Source of the DNA: Nitrospira sp. UBA2082
Lineage (GTDB): Bacteria > Nitrospirota > Nitrospiria > Nitrospirales > Nitrospiraceae
DNA: 64,000 nt
NCBI GenBank assembly: GCA_002331335.1
Contig: DCZO01000014.1
Coordinates: 1-64,000 of the forward strand
Reading direction: 5' to 3'
The position numbers were made by a program, and so were the translations under genes. Within the stretch, counting starts at the first letter, position 1; every line of letters begins with the position of its first letter. Shown here in pieces: positions 14,061-23,159 of this stretch. A model generated the notes under the pieces. The model was given only the letters and a program-made list of their open reading frames with translations, did not search any database and was not told the DNA's origin.

Positions 14061-15194
14061 GTGTTAACCACTTCGACATTTCTCCCAACCAGTGCCTCAG
14101 TTGATCTGACCGCCCTGGTCCACAACCTGACCCAATTCCGTAAAACGCTCGTTCCCGGCTGCGACATCATGGCCGTCGTGAAAGCGAACGCCTATGGCCA
14201 TGGCGCCGTCGAAACGGCCAAAGCGCTGATTCGCCAAGGGGTGTCCCGTGTCGCGGTGGTATCAATTGAGGAGGGGATCGCGCTTCGGCAAGCCGGCATC
14301 AACGCGCCGATCGTCATCTTGGGGCCTGTCTTTCCGGAGCAATTCCCAGACTTGTTCGCTCACCAATTGACTCCCGTGGTGAGCGACGCCGGTACCCTCC
14401 CCAAGCTGGCACAAGCTGCCTCGTCGTTCCAAAATCCCTACCCCATTCATCTCAAGGTGGAAACCGGCATGGGGCGTCTGGGACTCACACAGGATGAACT
14501 GGCGAATCTCTTCGGCTCACAGGGATTCCCGCGCACGCTGCATTTGGAAGGACTCATGACCCATCTGGCGGACGCCGATGGGCCGGCTCCGGACACGACA
14601 CAGGAGCAGGTGGCTCGCTTTCGCAAGGCCATCGGCATCGTGACGGCAAGCGGATTCAGGGTGCCGCTGATTCATGCGGCCAACAGCGGCGGAGCAGTTC
14701 GATTTCAGGAGGCGCAATTCTCACTCGTTCGCCCCGGCATCATGCTCTATGGGTATCACACCTTGCCCAAGTCCGTTCCTGTCCCCGAACTGAAGCCGGT
14801 TCTTTCCCTGAGAACGTCCATTGCTCAACTCCGAACCGTTCCACCCGGGCACAAAGTCAGTTACAACGGCACCTTCACCGCAAAACAACCAACCACAATC
14901 GCGGTGTTGCCCGTCGGATATGCGGACGGAGTGAGTCGCCGTCTTTCAAATCGTGGCTGTGTCCTCATCCATGGGCAACGCGCCCCGATCACCGGCCTAG
15001 TCTGCATGGACATGATCATGGTCGATGTCACCAAGATCGTCGGGGCAACCATCGGCGACGAAGCCGTCCTCATCGGCTCCCAGGGCGCCGACCGGATTAC
15101 CGCCGACGACATTGCCGAATGGACCGGCACGATCGCCTATGAAGTTCTCTGCACGATCGGACCGCGCATCCCCCGGCAATATCACTCCTCATGA
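14061..15194 (+). CDS. alr: Alanine racemase
   Basis: This PLP enzyme makes D-alanine for peptidoglycan. With the GTG at 14061 the product has 377 residues, the normal family size. An in-frame ATG at 13908 would place 51 foreign residues over the end of frr and is rejected. The PLP lysine is K41 in MAVVKANAYGHG, and substrate-binding segments YADGVSRR and GLVCMDMIMVDVT are present. SYNGTFTA contains the second catalytic base, a Tyr. The gene follows frr by 28 bases, so it may be co-transcribed with the translation cluster. It converges on the J-domain gene with 48 bases between stops and no obvious terminator. Confidence 0.96.
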   Translation: MLTTSTFLPTSASVDLTALVHNLTQFRKTLVPGCDIMAVVKANAYGHGAVETAKALIRQGVSRVAVVSIEEGIALRQAGINAPIVILGPVFPEQFPDLFAHQLTPVVSDAGTLPKLAQAASSFQNPYPIHLKVETGMGRLGLTQDELANLFGSQGFPRTLHLEGLMTHLADADGPAPDTTQEQVARFRKAIGIVTASGFRVPLIHAANSGGAVRFQEAQFSLVRPGIMLYGYHTLPKSVPVPELKPVLSLRTSIAQLRTVPPGHKVSYNGTFTAKQPTTIAVLPVGYADGVSRRLSNRGCVLIHGQRAPITGLVCMDMIMVDVTKIVGATIGDEAVLIGSQGADRITADDIAEWTGTIAYEVLCTIGPRIPRQYHSS

Positions 15195-15242
15195 GTTGAG
15201 GCCACTGCATCTCCGTCCATTCAAGGTCAGCAGATCAAACCG

Positions 15243-15881
15243 CTACTGTCTCTCGTAAAACAGCTCCAATGCCGAAGCGATGCCATGCAGGCGGCCTTTT
15301 CTGAATGACGCATCTAGCCGGTGGCGGAGCGAACGGACCCCGCCCTCGTCATTCCGCTTTGCGACCCCCTGGGATAACATCATCTCCGTCGCCACTTCGA
15401 CCAGGCGCTGCGCGCGTCCCTGCATGTCCTCTGTCACAAACTCCTCGACAATCTCCGCCGCCCGCCTTTCGACGACCGGTTCGAGGAATGAATCATACCC
15501 CTGCTCGGCGATCGTCCGCGCCCGAAGCACCCTCAACTCCGCCTTGATCCGTGACACATTCTGCATCAGAAGGGCAAAGAGCTCTTTGCGCCCTTCGTCG
15601 AACAGTTTCTGTTCCATCCGTTCGAGCACGACACCGGGATCGACAGCTTCGGCACGCGGTTCGTCTCCCCAAGAGAGCCGGTCATAACTCCGACGCTTCT
15701 CCGCGTCGCTGATGACTTCATAGGCGGTGTTGATTTCTCGAATCTTCTCTTCAGCCTGAGGACTGTTGGGGTTGCGATCCGGGTGGTGCTCGAACACCAA
15801 CTTGCGATAGGCCTTCTTGATCTCCTCGTCGGACGCTTCGCGGGAGACGCCCAAGATTCGGTAGTAGTCTATTCGCGCCAT
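15243..15881 (-). CDS. J-domain co-chaperone-like protein
   Basis: Residues 1-70 form a complete J domain: DYYRILGVSREASDEEI, the HPD motif in FEHHPDRNPNS, and INTAYEVISDAEKRRSYD. The remaining 140 residues are helical and charged, without the Gly/Phe-rich linker, zinc centre or CTD of canonical DnaJ. It is therefore a class-C J protein that would stimulate an Hsp70 for an unknown client. I chose the ATG at 15881 because it begins MARIDYY, the usual J-domain start; a 30-residue upstream extension to 15971 is unlike the family. It stands alone, convergent with alr and divergent from the MFS transporter. Confidence 0.9.
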   Translation of the reverse strand: MARIDYYRILGVSREASDEEIKKAYRKLVFEHHPDRNPNSPQAEEKIREINTAYEVISDAEKRRSYDRLSWGDEPRAEAVDPGVVLERMEQKLFDEGRKELFALLMQNVSRIKAELRVLRARTIAEQGYDSFLEPVVERRAAEIVEEFVTEDMQGRAQRLVEVATEMMLSQGVAKRNDEGGVRSLRHRLDASFRKGRLHGIASALELFYERQ

Positions 15882-16058
15882 GGAAGGACTATAGCATGTG
15901 GGTTTCAAGCGCTTCACCTTGACACCTGCGGCAAACAACTCTAGCCTGCTCCGACCGATGCACCCCCTCACCCCTCCGCCCGCTTCACCGACTCATCGAG
16001 GCAAGCCCTCGACACGCGCTCCGCAAATACGGCGGCGCCGCAGTCGCGAGGGCTATCA

Positions 16059-17324
16059 GTGAACGCGCGATCCTGGCGATCCGGCGTCACACCGTATCAA
16101 TGGCTGGTGTTGTTCGTAGCCTGGCTGGGATGGGTCTTCGACGCGATGGATGCGACGATTTACGCCATTGTCCTGCATCCGGCCCTCCACGATCTGTTGC
16201 ACACAAGCAGCGGTCCGCCGACGACCGAACAAATCGGCTGGTACGGCGGCATCATCTTTTCGATTTTTCTCATCGGTTGGGCCATCGGTGGGATTACATT
16301 CGGCATTCTGGCCGATCGATTCGGCAGGACAAAGGTCCTGATGGCCACGATCATCATTTACGCTGTCTTTACCGGCGCCGCAGCGCTGGCGGAGACCTGG
16401 TGGCAACTCGCCTTGTCACGTTTTCTCACAGCGCTCGGCATCGGTGGTGAATGGGCGGCTGGGGCAGCCATTGTGGCGGAAACCTGGCCGGATGACAAAC
16501 GCGCGCGGGCCGCAGGCGTACTCCAGTCCGCCTGGGCCGTGGGGTTCTTTCTCGCTGCGACCATGAATCTGACATTGAAGGAAAGCTACGGGTGGCGTGG
16601 ACTCTTTGTAATCGGTGTCCTTCCAGCTTTCGTCGCGCTGTTCGTCCGCTGGTGGGTCAAGGAACCGGAACGGTGGACCCATGCGCATGAGCAGCAGGCC
16701 GTTCCTCTCACTGCCATCTTCGATGGAGAGTTGCGGCGATCGACATTGGTGGGGTCGGCATTGGCCTTCGTAGCGGTCTTCGGCCTCTGGGGATCGACCA
16801 ATTGGGCACCGACGCTGATTCGTGAGCTGCCGGATTTGAAGGGACAGGACCCGGCCATCCTCACCAAGTACGTCAGTTACGCCATTATGGCGCTGAATGC
16901 CGGTGCGATCTTCGGCTATCTCGGCTTCGGCCCATTGGCAGACCGGTTCGGTCGCCGGCCGGTGTTCGCCTTCATGTGTCTTGGCAGTTTCATTATGCTC
17001 CCAGTCACGTATCTCGTACCATCCAGCTATAGCGGAGTGCTGATGCTGTTGCCTATCCTGGGCTTCTTCAATAACGGCATCTTCAGCGGGTTCCCCATTT
17101 ATCTACCGGAACTTTATCCAACTGCCCTTCGCGCTACCGGAGCTGGATTTTGCTTCAACGCAGGCCGGGTGCTAGCCTCCGCATCACCGTTTCTCACCGG
17201 CTGGCTGGTGGCGACATTGGGATCGTTTGGAAAAGCTGCCAGCACCATCGCGCTGATCTATCTGCTTGGACTTCTTGTGCTATTGTTCGCTCCGGAGACG
17301 AAAGGCCGCCGCCTGCCCGATTAG
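16059..17324 (+). CDS. Major facilitator superfamily transporter
   Basis: A 421-residue integral membrane protein with about twelve hydrophobic segments. The MFS signature between helices 2 and 3 is visible as GILADRFGRTKVL. The half-repeat copy is GPLADRFGRRPVFAF, and the GEWAAGAAIVAETW segment resembles the sugar/organic-acid porter branch (sialate or aromatic acid type). The start is a GTG at 16059; the preceding sequence has no strong ribosome binding site. The substrate cannot be read from the sequence. It probably imports a sugar acid or aromatic acid by proton symport. There is no catabolic gene next to it, so context does not narrow the function. Confidence 0.88.
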   Translation: MNARSWRSGVTPYQWLVLFVAWLGWVFDAMDATIYAIVLHPALHDLLHTSSGPPTTEQIGWYGGIIFSIFLIGWAIGGITFGILADRFGRTKVLMATIIIYAVFTGAAALAETWWQLALSRFLTALGIGGEWAAGAAIVAETWPDDKRARAAGVLQSAWAVGFFLAATMNLTLKESYGWRGLFVIGVLPAFVALFVRWWVKEPERWTHAHEQQAVPLTAIFDGELRRSTLVGSALAFVAVFGLWGSTNWAPTLIRELPDLKGQDPAILTKYVSYAIMALNAGAIFGYLGFGPLADRFGRRPVFAFMCLGSFIMLPVTYLVPSSYSGVLMLLPILGFFNNGIFSGFPIYLPELYPTALRATGAGFCFNAGRVLASASPFLTGWLVATLGSFGKAASTIALIYLLGLLVLLFAPETKGRRLPD

Positions 17325-17383
17325 TCCACAGATTCATGTAGACTGACTCTTGACTTGTCGTCTTCCCAGCTTATCTACTGGCC

Positions 17384-18073
17384 ATGAATACAACACACAA
17401 CCCACGGATGCTCACGCACGACGAACGAAAAGCGGCCGAGGCTGCCTTCACAGGACGGCCGTTCAATCCGGATTGGTCCGACTCCGCCAAGAAGGTGTAC
17501 GAGGGGTTGACTCACGCTCTGCCGACTTTACCGGAGGAGTCCACAATCCTGCATCAGACACAGTCCGAACCGGTCAAGCCTGAAGGGGAAGAAACCACGC
17601 CTTCGGTATCTGCTGCCCCGGAATCCAAGATCGAGGATAAGGCACAGGCAGACGAGCCATCGGAGACACAGGCTCAGGGCTCTGTCCCTCAACTGATCAC
17701 CAATCGCCAGCAAGCCATCCAGGCAGGCATCTTGATCGACGTCACGGAGGATGCGAAGAAGCTGGGCCTGACCTTCCCGATCACGATTACCAAACCGCTC
17801 TGGGACATCGGGATTGCGCCGATCGCGGAACTGTCTGAACAGGACAAGGCGGAACGGCTACGCGATGTGCTGATGGCCTTTCGCCTCCGCTTGGCGGGCC
17901 AAACAACCCTCTCGCCCTTGATCGACTTTCCAGCGATGCTGGCCTTGCCGCCAGGCGGCATGCCGCAACCGGTGCCGTTGTTCGCGCTGATTCAGCCGGA
18001 CGAACAAAACCGCGCGACGGCAACCCTGCTGCTGCCCAACGAAGTCTCAGCGACAATCACACCGATGAACTAA
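17384..18073 (+). CDS. Hypothetical protein, C-terminus like DUF6573
   Basis: The 229-residue product is soluble, with no signal peptide. Residues 1-45 (LTHDERKAAEAAFTGRPFNP) form a short helical region, residues 50-105 are a low-complexity Glu/Pro/Ser/Thr linker, and the last 115 residues form a folded domain. In that domain the segment FPITITKPLWDIGIAPI followed by AERLRDVLMAFRLRL resembles DUF6573-type proteins of unknown function, often found with mobile DNA. The resemblance is by pattern only. It starts 60 bases after the MFS gene on the same strand but shows no functional link, and it converges with the lipoprotein gene at 18090. Confidence 0.7.
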   Translation: MNTTHNPRMLTHDERKAAEAAFTGRPFNPDWSDSAKKVYEGLTHALPTLPEESTILHQTQSEPVKPEGEETTPSVSAAPESKIEDKAQADEPSETQAQGSVPQLITNRQQAIQAGILIDVTEDAKKLGLTFPITITKPLWDIGIAPIAELSEQDKAERLRDVLMAFRLRLAGQTTLSPLIDFPAMLALPPGGMPQPVPLFALIQPDEQNRATATLLLPNEVSATITPMN

Positions 18074-18089
18074 TCGATTCGGTCTTGCC

Positions 18090-19247
18090 TCACCTCTTCC
18101 TCATAACATTTTCTCGGATTTCATCGACGACGAAAACTGGATCGAGGCTATCAGCATCTTTCTGATGTTGTAACACCAGTCTCGCCTTTGTCCGAAACCA
18201 TGCATTCCAATCGTTCCAATCATCCCAAGATCTGCCAGGTCGATATTCCTCTGTGGTCCAGTCCTCCAACTTAAACGCCGGATACCCCTCGCGGTCGGCA
18301 ATCTTCATACATTCCCTGAGTAGATCAATAGGGGAGCGTGGCGATCGGCTCCACTGCACAATCTCAAACACTCCGCGTGAGTCTGCAGTAATTTCGGTCT
18401 CCAACAAATAGCTTTTACGCTTTTCCAGTGCAATTCCGAACAATGGCATTTTGCTCCATAACGCACCCTTAAGCACTCCGCGTGCATCTTCAATAATTTC
18501 GGTGTCTAACAACAAGCTTTTACGATTTCTCAACGATGGTTCAAGCCCAGTATCATCGAGCAGCACAGGCACACGCCAACGGATAAACCGGTGCTCATTG
18601 GGCGTGCTGTCGTTAGGAGAGAAGTCCACTCCTTGGTGCCTGGCTAGCTCCGCATTACTTTTCATGAGCTTTGCCATCAGTGTGTCGACCTTATACAGTT
18701 GATCTGCAGTTGCTAAAATCGAACCCCCATCGTCAGCAATGAGCCTAATCAGAACGCGCGCACCTGGATGAAATCCCATGATAAATTCTCTAAGACCACC
18801 ATAGCCACCATACCTATGCCTAACAGGGATCCACACCCGCCAAGACTGATTTGAGTCATCTCTATGCAGGATCACGAACTGCCTTGCCCCCTTCCTTTTC
18901 GCTAATTCTGCAGATTGATAGAGCACATAGTCGTGGGCCATCTCGATCCATTCCTCATGCGACAGATGCCTCCATGACCCAGCCTTGGTGGGATTGAATC
19001 CTTGATACGTCACGAGATAGGTGCGCTCATCAATCGGGTAGTCGGAATATCCATGCTGGGGCACAGTGCCCTCGCAATACTTACAAAGAAGCGAAGAAAC
19101 GCCGTGGCTGTCCTCAGTAACCAGCTGATATCGAGGATAAATGGGAGCCGCGCACGCGCCCAGCGTCGGCAACACAAACAGCAGGAGCACGGAGCAGATT
19201 TGTCTCATCTGTAACTGGCTTATGGCATTTCCAGTAGGCTTCATCAT
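18090..19247 (-). CDS. Putative lipoprotein, paralog of the next gene
   Basis: Up to 385 residues; an internal ATG at 19208 (MRQICSVLLLFVLPTLGAC) would give a more compact lipoprotein signal peptide with the lipobox LGAC. The mature part begins with aromatic/Pro-rich YPRYQLV, then an YLVTYQGF strand and a Tyr/Ala helix (YDVL-like, with KRKGARQF). It ends in a segment EGYPAFKLEDWTTEEY that is matched by EGYKMFKLENWMVEEH in the downstream neighbour. The N-terminal pattern resembles CC0125/CC1285-type lipoproteins of unknown function. An internal duplication is also visible: KSLLLDTEIIEDARGVL recurs as KSYLLETEITADSRGVF about 35 residues later. It is probably an envelope lipoprotein. Confidence 0.8.
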   Translation of the reverse strand: MMKPTGNAISQLQMRQICSVLLLFVLPTLGACAAPIYPRYQLVTEDSHGVSSLLCKYCEGTVPQHGYSDYPIDERTYLVTYQGFNPTKAGSWRHLSHEEWIEMAHDYVLYQSAELAKRKGARQFVILHRDDSNQSWRVWIPVRHRYGGYGGLREFIMGFHPGARVLIRLIADDGGSILATADQLYKVDTLMAKLMKSNAELARHQGVDFSPNDSTPNEHRFIRWRVPVLLDDTGLEPSLRNRKSLLLDTEIIEDARGVLKGALWSKMPLFGIALEKRKSYLLETEITADSRGVFEIVQWSRSPRSPIDLLRECMKIADREGYPAFKLEDWTTEEYRPGRSWDDWNDWNAWFRTKARLVLQHQKDADSLDPVFVVDEIRENVMRKR

Positions 19248-19358
19248 TCTGCAGCAGCCACTCTGCTCCTGCCCAACAAAGTCTCAGCTATGATCATTCC
19301 CTTGAACTACACAAGGGGCATTGCTTGGTGGGCTGCAGATAGCTACCTCTCAGGTGTT

Positions 19359-20378
19359 TCAATACGGGAGGGGCCCACGGCCTGCGCTTAAACGTGATCG
19401 GATCTCCTCAACGACAAAGACAGGCGCGAAACTGGCAGGATCTTTTTCCTGTAGCAGCACAACATCAACTGAGTTCCTAAACCAGGCCATCCCACCATAG
19501 TCTCCATATCTCCCGCCAAGATGTTCCTCCACCATCCAATTTTCCAGCTTAAACATCTTGTATCCCTCATGCTCAGCATGCGATATGCACAGCCACAGTA
19601 TCTGTAGCGGAGAGATGAGACGCTCCTGCCAGATAGCAACGGTAAATCTTCCAGGCTCCGCTTGAGTGACCTTAAATCCTGGCTTAAACAAAACCCAATC
19701 ACCCCCAAATATATCTCCCTCGTAATAAATCGCCGGAACTGGCACAGAGTCATATCCGCTACTTGACACACGCCAACGTGGAAATATTGGGGCAATGTCT
19801 TGTCCTGTATAATTTGGTGATGTCACTGGCTCACGATAGCCCGACAATCCGCTATTTTCCTGAGCGAGCTTTGCCAAGACTGTGTCAGCCGAATAGACAT
19901 GATTATCTTCCTTCGCAAGAGCCACCGCACTCGAATCCACAAGCCTGATCATCACCCAGGCTCCTGGCGATACTTGCAAATGTCTTGGTTTAACGTATCT
20001 GCGAGAAACACCGGAAGTCAAACGAGTGGGAACATACCCAGTCGCATACCAATCATCTTTAAGCAACACTGCAAAGAACTGTTCCCCCTGAGCCTTGGTA
20101 AACTCTGCTGCGCGATAGAGCGCATATTGTCGTGCGCCCTGTATCAACCGGTTCACGGAACGCAAGCGCAGGTCGCCTGTCAAGAACGGATGATCCGGCA
20201 TATAGTTTGAATAGCCAATAACGTAGGTCTGGCTATCGATTTGGTACTCGAAGAACCCTTGGTCTCCCTCCCAACGGGTGCTCTGCGATAGGGGGTTATA
20301 TGGTGGGTAGGCGCGAAAGATGCATCCTTCCATGGTTATTAGAACGACCAGCAGCATGAATGAGAAGATAATTTGCAT
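19359..20378 (-). CDS. Putative lipoprotein, paralog of the previous gene
   Basis: The 339-residue product starts MQIIFSFMLLVVLITMEGC, a lipoprotein signal with the cysteine at residue 19. A ribosome binding site (AAGGA) precedes the ATG. The mature region has YPPYNPL, then YVIGYSNYMP and a Tyr/Ala helix RQYALYRAAEFTKAQG, matching CC0125/CC1285-type lipoproteins. The C-terminal half carries the same EGYKMFKLENW element as the 18090-19247 product, and both end VFVVEEIR or VFVVDEIR. The pair arose by tandem duplication. About 110 bases separate the two, so they may be one transcript. Function is unknown; outer-membrane anchoring is inferred from the lipobox. Confidence 0.82.
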   Translation of the reverse strand: MQIIFSFMLLVVLITMEGCIFRAYPPYNPLSQSTRWEGDQGFFEYQIDSQTYVIGYSNYMPDHPFLTGDLRLRSVNRLIQGARQYALYRAAEFTKAQGEQFFAVLLKDDWYATGYVPTRLTSGVSRRYVKPRHLQVSPGAWVMIRLVDSSAVALAKEDNHVYSADTVLAKLAQENSGLSGYREPVTSPNYTGQDIAPIFPRWRVSSSGYDSVPVPAIYYEGDIFGGDWVLFKPGFKVTQAEPGRFTVAIWQERLISPLQILWLCISHAEHEGYKMFKLENWMVEEHLGGRYGDYGGMAWFRNSVDVVLLQEKDPASFAPVFVVEEIRSRLSAGRGPLPY

Positions 20379-20432
20379 AGGCGTTGGATCCTTTCTCTGG
20401 CTTCAAGCAGCCCTATTGAACCAGAGATCAGG

Positions 20433-23072
20433 CTATATCCTCGAAACGAGCTGCTGCACCAACTCCCGTTCTTCCGTTTCTGCCTTCACTTCTCCATTGA
20501 GTTTTGCATCAAGCAGTCTATCAAGAATTCTTCTGAATTGCGGTCCTGGGTTGAGCCCCATTGCTTTCAGATCAGCACCGGTCAGGATTGGCTTCACGTG
20601 CTGATAGTGTGTCAAGAACGCCGACACTTGGCGTTTCATCGAGTCGCCTTTGCTCTTGGCCATCAAGCCAAGCAGGGTTTCGTCGGACAGGCCTGACAGT
20701 AAGCGGTACGTTTCGGACGGCTTGAGTGCCGATTTTCCGGTGAGCCGGCGTATGATCCCCTGGGAGCCGGACCGAGCCGCCTTGAGCGTACGTGCTTCCG
20801 CCTCCGAAAATGGAAATCGCTTGAGCACATCCGTCACCGCTCGTCCCGGCAGAACTTCCAAGAATCCCATCATGTAGACCAGCCAGGTATCCATCTTTCG
20901 GTCCAGATACAACAGCCGGTACCAATCGACGGCCTGCTCAATTGCATCTAACAGGACGTGTAGCCGGTCTGACCACTTCAACTTCGGATGGATAAACTGG
21001 AGCAGATCAAGATCCGCCAGCCGATTGACGGCTTGCTTCGGCTCACGTTCGCTCAGCAGCAGCTTGAGTTCTTCCAACAGCCGGTGGCCGGAGAGCCGCT
21101 GAAAGAGATTCATCTTAACCGCCCCTGCGATAAGCGCCGCTGTGTCCTTGCCGAGATGAAAGCCAAAACGGGTTTCAAATCGAATGGCTCGAAAGACACG
21201 GGTGGGATCTTCGACAAAACTCAGTCCGTGCAGCACGCGCACGACCTTGTCGTTCAGGTCACGCTGTCCGCCGTAGAAATCCAGGACGTCGCCAAAGCGC
21301 TGGCCATTTAAGCGAACGGCCAGCGCATTGATCGTGAAGTCGCGCCGATAGAGATCCTTCTTGATCGAGCCCTGTTCGACGGTCGGCAAGGCGGTGGGGT
21401 ACTCGTAATACTCCGTCCTCGCGGTGGCGACGTCGAGTTTGAATCCGTCCGGCAGGAGCACGATCGCGGTCCCGAACCGTTCGTGAGTCTTGACACGCGC
21501 GCGCAACATTTCACCCAGCTTTCGCGCGAAGGCGATGCCGTCGCCCTCAACCACGAGATCCAGGTCAAGATTGTTGATGCCCAACAGCAGATCCCGCACG
21601 CAGCCGCCGACGACAAAGAGCGACACTCCGGACCGGTCAGCCAATTGCCCGGCTTCTTCCAACAGCGTGACCAGGTGATGGGGCAAACGGCTCTGTAACA
21701 GTCCTCTGACGTTGCGGTGCGGCCCTCCGATCTCCGCCTCGGTTGCGCTGGGGCGCAGGGTTTTCATTCTGGCGCTCTTCAGCACATCGTCGTGCAAGGT
21801 CCGCAGCAAATCCGTTCTGGTAATGACGCCGACAACCTTGGCGTCTTTGATGACCGGGACAAACCGCTGGTTCCGCTCGATCATCGCGGTTTCCACGTCA
21901 TGGAACGGTGTCTCCGGCCGCGCCTGGTACGCGTCGGTCTGCATGATCTCCCGCACCGGCATTTTGCCGAGCCGATGAAACAGCGCCTTTTGAATCAACT
22001 CCCGGCTGACCAGTCCGGCATAGTGGTCCTGCTCATCCAGGATCGGAAACACATTGAGTCCATACGCAGTCATCCGTTGCCCGGCCTCCGTGACAGCTGT
22101 ATCCGTCTCAATCGCTTTCACCGGACGAGTCATGACGTCCTGGGCCAACAGGGTCGGGCGATAGTGGGTGGTCAACAGCCGGACCAGTTTTTCTTTGACC
22201 TCCGCAAGCGGCCGCCCTTTCACCGTGGCAGCCGCCGCCACGGCATGGCCCCCGCCTCCGAACTCCCTCGCGATCCACCCGACGTCGATCTCGGGCCTGC
22301 GGCTTCTCCCGATCACTTCGACTCGATCGTCCATCATGACCGCGACTACGACGGCATCGACTCCCTGCAACTCGGCAAGGATGTGTACCACACCAGCCGC
22401 TTCTCCATGGCGACGGTCGATCGTGCTGGTCGCCACCAGGACCTTCCGGCCTTCCAGGTAATGCACTTCGCTGTGTTCCAAGAAATCGTTCAACAGCGTG
22501 ACCGCATCTGGATCGAGGGAACGGCGCAAGGTGTCCGTTACCATATTCAGATCCGCGCCGGCGCCGACGAGAAAGGCGCCAGCCTCGAAATCCCGGCTGG
22601 TTGTGGACGGAAAGGCAAACGATCCGGTTTCTTCATACAGGCCCAAGGCCATCACCGTTGCTTCGAATGGCGTGACCGGGATCTGTCGTTGTCGGAGTTG
22701 CTCGATGAGAATAGTCGTGGTCGCCCCGACCGGCTGGATGACGGACTGCGTAGAACGTCCCGCACAGACCGAGTCGGTTTCGATATGGTGATCGAATACA
22801 ACGACCTCGACGGACGGATTGTCAAGACAGGCCTTGAGCGCGCCGATCCTGTTTGGTTCTTGGGTATCGACCAGCACCAGTCGGGTGACCTGTGTCAGAT
22901 CGATGTCCTTCAGCTTTGTGATATCGAGGTCGTGAACGGCGAGAAAATTCCGCAGCGTTTCTTGAGCGCCGGCTGGAATGACCAACTTGGCCTCTGGAAA
23001 GAGCGTGCGTGCCGCGACCATGGAGGCCAAGCCGTCAAAATCCGCATTGCTGTGCGTCGCGATGACGTCCAC
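20433..23072 (-). CDS. DHH phosphoesterase - CBS pair - tRNA nucleotidyltransferase fusion
   Basis: An 879-residue three-part protein. Residues 1-305 are a DHH/DHHA1 phosphoesterase unit (ATHSNADFDGLASM at the start, VVVFDHHIETDS near 93, GGGGHAVAAAATVKG near 275). Residues about 315-430 are two CBS domains (MTRPVKAIETD and VGVITRTDLLRTL mark the ends). From about 465 comes a class-II poly(A)/CCA polymerase head with GGCVRDLLLG and the catalytic LDLDLVVEGDG, then the RRDFTINALAV motif and the RNA-binding helical part. This fusion is known in several phyla as an A-adding or CCA-adding tRNA enzyme. It should add terminal nucleotides to tRNA, with the DHH unit perhaps acting as an exonuclease or nucleotide sensor. 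It stands alone between lipoprotein and ECF-operon genes. Confidence 0.92.
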   Translation of the reverse strand: MDVIATHSNADFDGLASMVAARTLFPEAKLVIPAGAQETLRNFLAVHDLDITKLKDIDLTQVTRLVLVDTQEPNRIGALKACLDNPSVEVVVFDHHIETDSVCAGRSTQSVIQPVGATTTILIEQLRQRQIPVTPFEATVMALGLYEETGSFAFPSTTSRDFEAGAFLVGAGADLNMVTDTLRRSLDPDAVTLLNDFLEHSEVHYLEGRKVLVATSTIDRRHGEAAGVVHILAELQGVDAVVVAVMMDDRVEVIGRSRRPEIDVGWIAREFGGGGHAVAAAATVKGRPLAEVKEKLVRLLTTHYRPTLLAQDVMTRPVKAIETDTAVTEAGQRMTAYGLNVFPILDEQDHYAGLVSRELIQKALFHRLGKMPVREIMQTDAYQARPETPFHDVETAMIERNQRFVPVIKDAKVVGVITRTDLLRTLHDDVLKSARMKTLRPSATEAEIGGPHRNVRGLLQSRLPHHLVTLLEEAGQLADRSGVSLFVVGGCVRDLLLGINNLDLDLVVEGDGIAFARKLGEMLRARVKTHERFGTAIVLLPDGFKLDVATARTEYYEYPTALPTVEQGSIKKDLYRRDFTINALAVRLNGQRFGDVLDFYGGQRDLNDKVVRVLHGLSFVEDPTRVFRAIRFETRFGFHLGKDTAALIAGAVKMNLFQRLSGHRLLEELKLLLSEREPKQAVNRLADLDLLQFIHPKLKWSDRLHVLLDAIEQAVDWYRLLYLDRKMDTWLVYMMGFLEVLPGRAVTDVLKRFPFSEAEARTLKAARSGSQGIIRRLTGKSALKPSETYRLLSGLSDETLLGLMAKSKGDSMKRQVSAFLTHYQHVKPILTGADLKAMGLNPGPQFRRILDRLLDAKLNGEVKAETEERELVQQLVSRI

Positions 23073-23159
23073 GCGCGCATTCTAGCAGGAGTTCATCAAT
23101 GACGAAACGTCCGTGCGTCGATAGGTCTCGAATGAGAGGAGGGTGTGTAAGAAAGGAAA

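Noticed and set aside
21717..23102. A 461-codon plus-strand frame
   Set aside because: It lies entirely opposite the well-supported DHH/CBS/nucleotidyltransferase gene and has no motif or ribosome binding site; it reflects the G+C-rich codon pattern of the real gene.
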